A stretch of DNA of 64,000 bases from Dichomitus squalens LYAD-421 SS1 (Eukaryota > Basidiomycota > Agaricomycetes > Polyporales > Polyporaceae), in contig NW_006766892.1 in the NCBI RefSeq assembly GCF_000275845.1, forward strand, positions 462,736-526,735. Reading direction: 5' to 3'. Both the position numbers and the translations under genes were made by a program. The notes under the pieces are model-generated. The model saw nothing but the letters and a program-made list of their open reading frames with translations. It ran no database searches and had not been told where the DNA came from. Numbering within the stretch: the first letter of the stretch is position 1; each line of letters starts with the position of its first letter. Shown here piece by piece: positions 47,242 through 57,596 of this stretch.

Positions 47242-50200
47242 TCACATCGGGTTGAATGGCGGCCCAAGTTGGGTAAACGTCTCCGGGAACTGAACTGCGC
47301 CCCCAGCCATATTTATTCCTACGCCGACGGTGGCCGCCTGCATGGGCGTGACAGGCACAATGAGTGGATCTAACGTAGGCGAGGGCTGACTCGCATTCTC
47401 GAATTCCTATGGGTATAAAAGTGTACACATATGATTAGCAGGTGGGACAGCGGTCAGGCGACCATCGCTACACCTACGTCCACATGCATGCTCGGGAGCC
47501 TGCTTGTGTTCGCGCGCGCGGAAGATTGGCGCAGCTGCCTGAAGTCGTTGTTTTGGTAGGTTTTCGTCAGCCCGGTCACTGCCGGAGAGCGTAACATAGT
47601 GGGCGGGGAAACCGTTACAAGACCGAATACGTCTTGATTCAGTACACGGCGCGGAGGGGTAGAGGGAGCAGGGGTATGTTGGCGTAGGATGTCCTCAAGG
47701 TCATGCACAGATAACTCAACGCTCTCCGACAAATCTATGGGTGGCGAGGGCATATTGTCACCGCTTCCGAAGACGAGTACGTTCGACGCCGCGTCTAAAC
47801 GTTCGACCCAGTCTGCGGATAGCGTGGCCTTTAGACGCTCCTGGAACTTGGTGAACTGGTCGAAGGAGAGGGCATGCAGCTCGCCTATACGAGAAATCGT
47901 AGAAGCTGTCCTTGTGGTCCACTCCAGGAGGGAGACAAGGAAATGAGCTGAGTCTCCTTCGACGGGAACAGGATGTTCCGTGAGGTCCAGAATCAGGCGT
48001 CCGATCTCAGCAGTCAGCTTCGATGGGTCGAGGTAGGGAGGAGTGATGGTCTCGAGGATCTTGATTGAACGCTGCAAGCGTTCTTCCAGACGGCTGACAG
48101 TGAGCTCCGAAGCTTGCAACGATCGCCAGAGGGCGACAACCAGCGCGAAGCGCATCTCGTTGTCGAAAGCCTCGAATCCGGACGCGATGCCATCCGCGAT
48201 CTCTCCGAGATATGGCGGGGTCAAGTTGAGGTCAAACAATGTCAGGAACGATGACGCGAAGAAATGAGGCGCCTCTTCCGATGCCGCAAGACTATCGAGA
48301 ACCCAGCTTGCGTGAGATCCTCGGAGTACGTCGCCGAAGAACCGGAAGAACAGAGCGACCTGCGCTTGTGCGATCAACCGCTGGGAGGTGGAGAGCGAGT
48401 CATCGAGGAGTGACTGAATCGCCCGTGACACATCCTTGATCTCCTCCACTAGTAACCACTCCCCAACACCGATCGTGCCTTGGTCGAGTTCAACAAGGCG
48501 GCGTACGAAATGCACCTTGTTCTCCGTGTCCAACGCACGGCAAAATGCCCGGAGATCTTGCAACATCATGGGGATGACGCGCTGGATCCAGAGCTTGCGC
48601 TGTTCCTCGGGACTATCCTGGGATGGCATGACGTGGTCGAGGAGGCAGAAGACTTGCAGAAGATGATGGGTGGGGTCCAAGCCGTCGCTATTGAGACCGT
48701 GTTGTAAGAGGGTGCGTAGGACGACCTGCGCTCCGGGCTTACCGCCGGCTGCAGCAGCGTCCTGCAGAACGAGTGTTTGAGCTAAATCCATGCAAGATTG
48801 CCTCGCCGCTTGGGCAGCAGCAGAAGGTTCGCTAGAGGGAGAGTATAACATGTCTGCTGCGTCGGCACAGGAGAACAAGTCAGCGATGTTGATAGTTACC
48901 GTCCGTAATGCACGGGACGGAAGGGAATGGGAAGGGAGGAGACGGAGTAGCAGCTGCAGGATGTCGTCGGCAGTAGAGAATAGTTGAGCCATAACATCCT
49001 GCGGTCTTTGTGGTGGAGGCTGATGGAGGGAGAAGTGGCTGCGGATCTCATCGACGGTGGGTACAAACAAATCGCACAAGGCAGTGACTAAGCTGCAGTT
49101 CGCTTCTTCCCAGAAATCGTCCAGAACTTTGGACTCCAAATCCTCGTCCAGTTCTCTATTGAGGTATGCTAACGCAACCCTGACTGTTCGTAGGCTTCCG
49201 AAGGCCGGAGGACGCTCCAGTGGCCGTAAAACTTCGTCCACCGCTCCGCTGAAGCCGTCATCGACAACGAAAGCCGCTTGACGCATAGACGCTCGCTCGT
49301 CGTCAGTGATGTAGAGGTTGGAGCTGCCTATGTTAAGGATCGTCTTGACAAAGTTTGGCCGTAGGAAAGAGCGAGGTGTCTTCGTAAGGTTGAAGAGAAT
49401 ATGCTCTGAGTCGATTCTTGCTTGCGTGGGAGCTTCGTCATCGTCGCCGTCCGTCATGCATTCGAGACGGAAGATCATTTGTCGTATGAGCAACAAGTGG
49501 TTAACGATCTGTGGGGATAACTGTATGAGAGTACGTCCGGCCTGTGGCCAGATGTATGCACGTACCTCGCGATAACCGTCCACACCTTGCCAGAGTCGCA
49601 AGATGCCCAGCGTCCGTGCCCGGCAACGCGCATGCGGTAGGCTATCGGACCAAGAATACACAGCCAGAACACACGCGACCCCGAGATACGCTCTGACGAA
49701 CGCCACAAACTCATCCTGGGATGGCGTGGTGCTTGGGCTGCGGTGCGACAACAATTGAGGCAATGTGACCGACAGCACAGGGTTTTCGGCCAGACTATTG
49801 ACCACGTCGTCATGGGTGATCATGGACTCAAGCCAGACGCCAAACGATTGGTCCTCGTTGCCGAAGTCCTTGAGCAGACCAGTAGCAGCCACGAAGTCAC
49901 CCTGAGTATTTGATAGCGCGTCATGTAGAGTCGACCAGCCTATTATCCTGGCCGTGAGTTGCCTTGCTGCCGTTCGTACTGCGTCGTCGTTGTTCGGATT
50001 CGCCGATATTGACGACAGGACCTCGTGGAACCAGTCGGTATCGAGTTGTTTGGCAACATCCGCATTCGCGGCCGCATAAAGTAGCCTGAGAAGCGCCGTT
50101 TCGTCCTCCAATGTGGAGACGTCGAAGAGCTGCTGAATGTCTATGGCTTCCTATGAATCGCTCAGCGAGTTCATTGTGATCTAGGGGAAGGAGACTTACA

Positions 50201-51203
50201 AGCAGGCTTCTGGCCATGGCAGGAGTTTGGCATGCGGCATGACATAAGATACCAGCGACGAGATATGTTTGGCTGGCGTCCTTGTCCTAGTCAGAGCTAC
50301 ATCAGAACTAACACAGCGTCGTGAATGACGATGTCGCATACCTTGACATTGACGCAACGAGCGACTCTCTCGGCAAACCTGGATAACGTCTCTGGTGAAA
50401 CGTCGTCAGCCACAGGACGCGTTGTTGACCTGAACGCCTTCTCGAGGTCAAAATCATGAGCATCCTCGTCAAGGTCGGGATGCAGGTAGGGAAACTCGGG
50501 TAAATCCCAGTCGTCGTTCGGCGGCTTCAAGCAGAAGACGAGCCGAATCACGAGCTCTAAATCCGGCGCGTCTGGGATAAGCTTCAGCAATTGACGCGCT
50601 AGTTGGGTGGGATCGCGTGCGTTGGCAGGGTCGAGTGCTGGCGCGAGAGGTACTGCGGTGGCTGAGGGAAGCGGCCGCGGCTCATAAATTTCGGGTGCTG
50701 CAGGAGTGTCTGAAACGACCTCTCCGTAGATAGCCATGGACACAGAATGGAAGGCTCCTTTGACAATCATCAGACGCGTAGCGTACTGCGCCGACGCGTC
50801 ATCAGTGTGAGCACACGCATAGTCAGCACGGAACTCACCTCCGCACCCATATTCACTCCGAAATCCTTCTGGCCCCCCGAGTACGCAATTGATGTCGAAA
50901 CAAGAGCGTTGGACGGCTTCGGTTTCTCCTTGGCGTTTGAGCTAGTGATTGGATGTGCATTGAATAGGACATCCAAGAAGAACGCCTGGGGCTCTGTACG
51001 GCTGTGGGTGATGCTCATCAGCGCAAGACCGGCGAGTCTCTGCACATGAGAGGTTACCTGACAGTATCCGGACATTGCAAGAACGGCTTCGCATCCTTGG
51101 GAAATATTCGGATGGTTTGAACGCGTACAGGCGAAGAGAACCGTATTGCAGCTAGACCACCCTGTCCAGAAGGTTCAAGAGTACACCACTGCAAAAGCAC
51201 CAT
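47242..51203 (-). CDS. Virilizer/VIRMA-like subunit of the m6A writer complex
   Basis: Exons 51203-51058, 51001-50839, 50785-50342, 50286-50200, 50150-47478 and 47406-47242 give 1225 aa. The first three exons form a Virilizer N-terminal-type domain: LLQWCTLEPSG, IRFSSPVRVQTIRIFPKDAK, the strand AFFLDVLFN, then ATRLMIVKGAFHSVSMAIYG. In animals and plants Virilizer scaffolds the METTL3/MTA-associated complex that methylates mRNA. The remaining ~900 residues are all-helical, consistent with the HEAT/ARM-like body. The last exon is easy to miss: the frame would otherwise stop at 47454, but a donor at 47477 (gtaggt), a branch-like ctaat and an acceptor at 47407 add 54 residues ending PFNPM. Family assignment rests on the N-terminal pattern. 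Confidence 0.72.
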
Positions 51204-51575
51204 GCTCAGAGAGGCCAAGCGATGAGAAATGCTTGAAGGAGAAAATGATGAGCAAAAGCAGGTAGAAAGCAAGGACAACAGAGCAAGCGGCGAAGTAGCG
51301 GATCGGAGCCCGGTTGCAGTGTACGAGACGAACGTACCTCAGATGACATCGTTCACCCCGGATATGGCAAGGGCGTCTTCGGCAAAGTGCGTACGCAGCC
51401 CGTTATGGGCGCTTGCTTATTTAGACCACCTCGGCCCAGTGCTACAGACGAAGGCCACGACGACACTCCCGTTCGTGCCGACAATCGCCCATCGCACCAC
51501 TTTTCTGTCGTATCCTCCCGTTCAGCACACCCGGAACTACTCAAGGATCTACCACCATCGACCCAGAAATCCAAC
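51204..51575. other. Divergent promoter region, Virilizer-like and ORM genes
   Basis: About 370 bp shared by two divergent genes. No distinct motif cluster was seen. Confidence 0.5.
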
Positions 51576-52571
51576 ATGGCTGTTCCAGCCACGACGTCGA
51601 CTCTAAGCCCTCGGAAGTCCGCAAGTCCCAGCCTGACTGTACGTGTCGGTCGGGAACGCAGTAGCAGCATCGTCAAGGTCGAAAAGGTTGGCGAGGAGAG
51701 CCAAACCGATGTGCTTGACCAGGGCGTGTACGACAACCTGAACGCGGAGTGGGTGAATCGCAAGGGTACGCCGACTGTACTTCGTGGTCCACTGTGCACA
51801 AGACTAACGTCGCGGCTCCTCCACTTTGGCGTCTAGGCGCATGGCTCATCCACACCGTCCTCATCCTTGCAGGGAAGGTCGTCATCGATACCATCCCCGG
51901 TATGCCCCAGGAGATTAGCTGGACGCTTGTCAATTTGCTCTACCTCGGGGTAAGTGTGCCGCCGCCGGACCTTTGTCTCTGCCGAAAGTCCTGAATGGTA
52001 CTGACACTCGGTCCGGATGTAGTTCTCATATCTCATGTTCCACTATGTCACTGGCATCCCCTTCCATTCGGATCTTCACGGTGGCGTGTACGACAACCTC
52101 ACTCTGTGGGAACAGATTGACGAGGGCGCCCAATACACTCCTGCAAAGAAATGGTTGTTCATTGTGCCCATAACACTGTGAGATCATTCTTCTCTTCACG
52201 TGCTACGATTCCCTGTAAGACGAGCTGCTTACAGTTTGTCGTGAATGACTTGACAGATTCCTTGCATCCACGCACTACACGCACTACAATCCTTGGCTCT
52301 TCGCTATCAACCTCACTGCTCTCGTCTTCGTACTAATACCGAAGCTTCCAGCGGTAAGCCACCATTCCTCTCGCTCGACCTCGTGCGCACCCTGATCACA
52401 ACCATTCAGTTCCACCGATATCGTGTGCGCTTTATGGTACCAGACGAACCCTCAAGGGTAGGCACGCCCGTCACCCCCAACTTCCCCCGCTCAGGAACGG
52501 CGACGCCCCTGGGCGAGTCTGCATTCTCGATACCACCGATCGACATCCGCGAGGTGGACTCAAGGCTGTAA
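51576..52571 (+). CDS. ORM1: Orm1/ORMDL family protein
   Basis: Exons 51576-51765, 51837-51949, 52023-52177, 52257-52353 and 52410-52571 give 238 aa. Orm proteins reside in the ER membrane and hold serine palmitoyltransferase in check, setting sphingolipid output. Family marks: DNLNAEWVNRKGAWLIH, membrane helix, FSYLMFHYVTGIPFHSDLHG, YDNLTLWEQID, KWLFIVPITLFLASTHYTHY and LVFVLIPKLPAFHRYRVRF. The Ser-rich N-terminus (STLSPRKSASPSLTVR, RERSSS) resembles the stretch that Ypk-type kinases phosphorylate in yeast to relieve inhibition. The fungal C-terminal extension of about 40 residues is Pro/Thr-rich with TP sites. The start is the first ATG in frame with the conserved part. Confidence 0.95.
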
Positions 52572-52906
52572 CATTCGCTAGATGTCCATCTCATGTCATC
52601 CATCGTATCCCTTCCTTCTAGCTTATCCATTCCTTGGCACGGTCAGGGCGAGCACATTCACGTGGCACCCGACTCCCATCCAATGTTCCCTACCAGGGTT
52701 CCATGCGCACATGTTTGCGTTGCTTCCCTGTCTCTGACAACTATCTATCGTATGAAATCAAGGTAATACAAGGGTCTCCTGGTCGTCGTTACAGAGCTTT
52801 GCTACAGCTTAAATGAATGGTACACGAGTATACTTTTCGCTCTATGCCGTGCGGAATGTACTCTTGGTGGCGATTGCCACTAATCATAGGTGCAGCTTTC
52901 TCTTCA
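52572..52906. other. Convergent 3' regions of ORM and MTD1
   Basis: About 335 bp between converging genes; only 3' UTR-type sequence. Confidence 0.5.
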
Positions 52907-54506
52907 TTATGAGGACGATTGCGCATCTCCCATTAAACTCCTGTATTGCTGCAAGCGCAACCTGATCCTACAGGTTGGCGTCAGGCTTCATGTTAGAAAG
53001 AGCAGTGCTTACAGGTTTCTCAGCAGCATCATGATAGTAACCTTGCCGATAGTTGGCAAATACAGCGACGCCTGCGTATGTCGCATACACGGACGCGTGG
53101 CCCGGCACGTCGAAACATGAGCAACCGTCACAGCATCCCGCAGGCATCGGCCGGAAACAGCAAAGCGCACCTTTTCCCTCACGTCCGCCTCGAAGTTCTT
53201 GTCCGCGGCGACGTTCAGACACACGCACCCGTCCTTGAGCCACGCCGTCTTCACCTTGTACTCCTTGCTCGGCACCGCGGACACGACGACGTCCGAGAGC
53301 GCGAGCACGTCCTGCAGGCTCGGGCTCGCGGGGTGCACCACGTGCCGCGGGAAGTACTTGCGCTGCGTCTGCTCGGACTCGCCGGCCTGCCGGGGCCGCT
53401 TCGTGTACTCCTGGATGGAGTCGATGTCGACCGAGAAGACGCGCGCGCCGTCGTTGGCGAGCAGCGCGGCGAGCGGGCGGCCGACGACCTCGGACCTGTG
53501 CGTGTTGTACGGCATGAGATGGTGTACATTCGGAGCGAGGCAAGATATGGTGCGATCCGAGGGCGTAACGTCAGCATCGGATGAGGACGCACCTGTTGAT
53601 GACGGTGATGGTCTTGCCGTATGCGCGGTCGCCGTATGGGAGAAGCTTGTTGTAAACGCCAACGTACTCGAGGCACTTGACGATCGCGAGCGGCGTGCAA
53701 GGGAGGATGGACTTGACGTAACCCGGAGGAGGCTCGTCGTTGACGGCAGGTGGGGTGTCGTTGCTGGTCGACGTAGGCAGCGAGGACGCCAGCGTCTTGG
53801 GGTTGAGGAAACGAATACTGCGAAGGGACGTGTAAACGATGTGGTCATGGATTGACAACGTCGACAGGATAGGTGTTATTTCCATCTGAGATGAACGCAC
53901 TTATGATATAAGTTATAGTGGAACTTGAAGTGCAGGCCTTCCACGTCCTTGAAGGGGGACACGATCTATACATGCGTGTAAGAGCAAAGCTCCGAGACGA
54001 CCGGCGTACGGTGGCTCAACTTGCTGCAGATAGTGATCCTAAGAATTGCACGCGTATGGTTCAGTTACGAACAGCAACAGAAATCCAGCGTGGTTCAGTA
54101 CGCACCTGCTGCGCGCCGAATATAGGATAGTAGACCTTCGTTCGATGCGGCGGACGCGATGAGGCATGGCAAACGGGCTCGACAACTTGAATCAAGGACA
54201 TACCATGATGCCATTCACCGTATCATCCTCATTCGCTTCTATAATAGCCTCCTCTACACCCTCTCCAGGCGCGAGGGCCTCGTCCGCGGCCTGTCCCGTC
54301 CTCCTCAGGACGAACTCCACGCCCAAAGCATCGCACTGCTTCTTCGTGAACTCCGCGTAGAATCTGCTCGGGGACGCACTCGTCGCGAGGATGCCAACCA
54401 GTTTCGGAGGGCGAGACGCATTGGAGAGAGCCGACTTGATCTCTACACGGAAGGTCTCGGCGATAGCATCCGCCTTGAGCAGAACGCCCTTTCCTTCTGC
54501 AGCCAT
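52907..54506 (-). CDS. MTD1: NAD-dependent 5,10-methylenetetrahydrofolate dehydrogenase, cytosolic Mtd1
   Basis: Eight exons, some tiny (54506-54204, 54135-54106, 54038-54021, 53965-53901, 53817-53593, 53495-53171, 53071-53013, 52967-52907), give 361 aa. The enzyme oxidises methylene-THF to methenyl-THF with NAD, feeding purine synthesis from one-carbon units. Marks in order: RFYAEFTKKQCDALG, DTVNGIMVYYPIFG, KDVEGLHFKFHYNLYHN, ILPCTPLAIVKCLEYVG, TVINRSEVVGRPLAALLAND, DVVVSAVPSKEYKVKTAWLK, and ASLYLPTIGKVTIMMLLRNL. The protein starts at MAAEGKG; an upstream in-frame GTG at 54554 is not used. The 18-bp third exon uses an unusual GTTGAG donor, but the spliced sequence DHYLQQIVSPFKDVEG fits the family. 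Two ACGCGT boxes lie about 170-190 bp upstream. Confidence 0.93.
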
Positions 54507-55116
54507 CGGTGGGGATAGTAACAGGCAGGGTCTGGCGGTGAAGCGTAAGGACACAGTGACCGCGCCACGAGGTTAGGAGGATCTGACTCTGTAGAGTTCC
54601 AGGCAGGCTAGTAGTGAATTTGACTCGAGCATTGAATCGATTGGTGCAAAAAAGCGCGATCACATGATCCTGACGCGTTTTACAAGTACAGACGCGTCGC
54701 GGAAGCATCTAGGACAGCGAGTAGGGCTTTCCAGATTGGCCAGCACAGGTGGATAATATACAGGCAGACAACCCAAAGTCGGTATAAGCAGCCAGGGGGC
54801 AGTCACAGCAGGCGAGACGACTGCGACGACAACAGTTCCAGGTGGGCGCCGTCGACACCTGCCAGACGGGCAATATGCAAAACTCTGATAGGCGACCGCC
54901 TATCATCCTCAGATCATCTGTGGTTGAGGGTAGTACAACAAATAATCCCCTCGCCTTTTACTAGGGGATTCCTTGGACTGCCCTCACCTTGCTGCCACAT
55001 ACCGAATTTCTCAGACACCCCGAACCTTGTGTTTGTACCTATCTTTTCTTTTTGGACACAGCATTCCAGGTAGCTTTGATTCAAACCAGATGGCGATTCC
55101 CAAAGAAAGGTACGTG
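54507..55116. other. Intergenic: MTD1 promoter and 3' end of F-box gene 2
   Basis: About 610 bp; carries the ACGCGT pair listed separately and otherwise nothing that I can support. Confidence 0.5.
54673..54697. promoter_or_regulatory. Pair of MCB-like ACGCGT boxes upstream of MTD1
   Basis: ACGCGT at 54673-54678 and 54692-54697, about 167-191 bp before the MTD1 ATG. Spacing and distance resemble the ORC4 pair. G1/S control is inferred. Confidence 0.5.
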
Positions 55117-56337
55117 CTACCATTCCACGCCCTTCGGAGCCTCCAGAGGTCCCTCAATTATAGACTCCTCAACCTCACTCTCCACCCAACACCCCCTCCC
55201 TCCCTCCATCCGCTGTAACCAATCGTCCTTCAACCTCGTCGCCCACCTCGACTTCCTCATCCAGCTCCGTTCCAGCACAACCATCCGCATCCCAACCACG
55301 CGCTTGCACGTGCGCTCTAGCTCCCTCAGCAAACCCAGCAGCGTCGCCCACCTGGGAAACGACTGCATATCGTCTCTCCCCGGCTGTATCGCGTACAACA
55401 CTACATGCCGCAAGTTCGGGAACCTCGCCCCGCTAGTGTCGAGCGGCGAGTGCGACTGTGGCCCACTGCTACCCGTGATACCTAGCCGCACGCGCTCCCG
55501 CAAGGGCATCGGTGCAGGCACCCCGAGGATGTCAGCGAGTATCCGCGGGACGTCCTCGTCCGCGGAGGTCAAGCCAGACAAGCGGAGATGCGTGAGCTTA
55601 TGAGAGGCGAGCGCCGGCAAGCTCGCGAGCACGTTCTTGAAGGACATGCCCGGCTCCGTCAGAACGTAGTGGAAACGCTTCATCGCCGGGAGCAATACCC
55701 CGGCTTCCTGCCTATCGTCGGTGTCCATGCCCCGGGCGCCGCCTGGGCTGCCCGGGCTGGCGAATGGGGACCCAGGAAGTGTATGCGCGTGAGCATGCCC
55801 CGGCGGGTACTCGTGGGCACCCGTCGCCGGCGGGGGACACAGCGGGTGGTTCCACGCGCTCAGCTCCTCGAGCTTGGGAAAGGCGTGCACGAAGTAGCGG
55901 AACGGCACCGCGCTGCTCGCGTTCGCGACGAGGCAGAGGGTGCGCAGCTGGCGCGCGGCGAGCGAGAAGAGCGCCTCGACGGCGTTCGCGCAGAGGTCCA
56001 CCGGGTCGACCTCCTGCCCGGGCTGCGGGTTGCCCGCGAGGTGCCGGAGGGCACGCGGGATGTGGCCGGTGTAGAGCGAGGGCTCGAGGGCGACGTGCTG
56101 GATGCGCGGTTTGCAGTCCTTGGGCTGGACGCGGAGGGAGACGAGGAAGACGAGGAGGCGGGTGGTGTTCTTGAAGGAGAGGGAGGTGAAGCGGACGTGG
56201 AGGGACTGCTCCCGGAAGAATCGACAGGTGAGGGCGATGGACCTGCCTGTGGCGCCGCCGTCGGTGCACGCGAAGGCAATGATCTCTTGCCAGATCTCAG
56301 GAGGGATGCGTTCGAGCCGTCGTACGGCGGGATGCAT
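55117..56337 (-). CDS. F-box-like protein 2
   Basis: Single exon, 406 aa. The F-box-like start is ERIPPEIWQEIIAFACTDGG followed by TGRSIALTCRFFREQS. A variable middle follows, with a Leu-rich stretch (LPALASHKLTHLRLSGLT). The C-terminus (SRWATRLKDDWLQRMEG, GRGCWVESEVEES) is the conserved ending of this local F-box group, shared with the gene at 57597. Such proteins are presumed substrate adaptors of SCF ubiquitin ligases; the target is unknown. The two CTDGG/CKDGG-type F-box genes here probably arose by duplication, although their middle parts have diverged strongly. Confidence 0.82.
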   Translation of the reverse strand: MHPAVRRLERIPPEIWQEIIAFACTDGGATGRSIALTCRFFREQSLHVRFTSLSFKNTTRLLVFLVSLRVQPKDCKPRIQHVALEPSLYTGHIPRALRHLAGNPQPGQEVDPVDLCANAVEALFSLAARQLRTLCLVANASSAVPFRYFVHAFPKLEELSAWNHPLCPPPATGAHEYPPGHAHAHTLPGSPFASPGSPGGARGMDTDDRQEAGVLLPAMKRFHYVLTEPGMSFKNVLASLPALASHKLTHLRLSGLTSADEDVPRILADILGVPAPMPLRERVRLGITGSSGPQSHSPLDTSGARFPNLRHVVLYAIQPGRDDMQSFPRWATLLGLLRELERTCKRVVGMRMVVLERSWMRKSRWATRLKDDWLQRMEGGRGCWVESEVEESIIEGPLEAPKGVEW

Positions 56338-57434
56338 TGTCTGGATGGGTCACTATAGTTAGTGTTTGTGCAATCGAGGGGAGGACAAGGGCTATCCGTA
56401 CGTTCGACCAGTACGTTGGCAAGGTGGTTGTAAAACACGAGGGAAACAGCAGAAGCTAACATCCCTATTCGGAGCAAGGTTTAATCGGACCAATCAGGGC
56501 GACAGGACATGATACCAATATTGAATATTGAGCTCGCGCGTGCACAGCTGGTAAGAGGGGTTGATATCGAGATGCCCACAACATATCGGCCCCTGGAAGC
56601 TTCCGAAGCGAATATGATAGACCAGGGGCCCTAGTCATATACACAGTTTCGCCCCTAACGCCCGCAATGCCAGACGTGCGGAAGGGTGGGCTGCAGTAAG
56701 TACGTGCTATACTTAGTGCTTTTAGATGGAGGTACAGACTCGGTCGCGAAGGGCAGAACGGGGTGGAAATGGTCTGCGGCAGCTGGGAAGCGCTTCAGCC
56801 ACACACGCGTCGGCGGTCTGCACTTGGACCTCATGGCAAGCCTTTTGTCGAGGGGACAACCTCCTTGTTCTGAGGCCATCACACGTCCACCTGGCTTCAG
56901 CAGTCTTCAGTCATGTCGTTACGTCGTTGTGCTGATTCGGCTCAGGGTATCCAGAGCACCGGTGAAGATATCCGTGAGTTCGCAGCCTTTCCCTTCAGTT
57001 CAGGTTCAGCCCCATCTGGAAGTCAGGCATGCAGCACTAAAGCGAATATGTTCAGGATTGATGCAGATGCGTGACCAGGAATAAGGCCACTTCTATGTAC
57101 AATGGCTGCCAGTCAAACGGATCGGGCAGCGTGCGAGGACCGCCGTGAATCCTGTGAGTTCTATCAGTGTTTGGCACGATTGAAAGCCAGATTCGCGTGA
57201 CAGGCGAACTTCTTGGTCAGGACAAAATGAAGGGCAGCTTGGCCAGTGCCCCGAGCGAAAAGGTGGCCCAGTGAAAGCGTTTCAGAGAGGGAGTCAAAGC
57301 GTGTCCCGCGTGTTGCTGCGTTATATATCGTATCTGTGCGAAAGCCCTCCCAGATCGAGACCGACGTTCGTGTCGCCAGGATGACCAGGAGAAGCAGTGC
57401 ACACATTGCACCAGCTCGAGATTCCTCTATGCTC
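56338..57434. other. Intergenic between F-box genes 2 and 3
   Basis: About 1.1 kb. Only short unsupported frames were seen, with no recognisable repeat. Confidence 0.5.
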
Positions 57435-57596
57435 CTAGTCCATCACAAGGAAGCCCGTGACAACGTGAGGATGCGGATCGTCCAGACCCTCCAAGGCCTC
57501 CTCCTCTTCAGCTGACTCAACCCAACAGCCCTTTCTCCCCTCCATCCTGTCCAGCCAATGATCCCAAAGGCGCTGCTCCCAATTCGGCAACTTCTT
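57435..57596 (-). pseudogene. Readable C-terminal tail of F-box gene 3 beyond the in-frame TAG
   Basis: Downstream of the stop, in the same frame and without a gap, 53 sense codons code for a tail containing WEQRLWDHWLDRMEG and RKGCWVESAEEEEA before a second TAG at 57435-57437. The tail matches the ending of F-box protein 2 (LKDDWLQRMEGGRGCWVES). An intron removing the stop looks unlikely: the nearest GT-AG pair around it would be only about 18 bp. Confidence 0.75.

Noticed and set aside
47454..47477. Stop at 47454 as the end of the Virilizer-like protein
   Set aside because: A good intron (gtaggt donor, ctaat branch, atag acceptor) removes it and joins in frame to 54 more residues.
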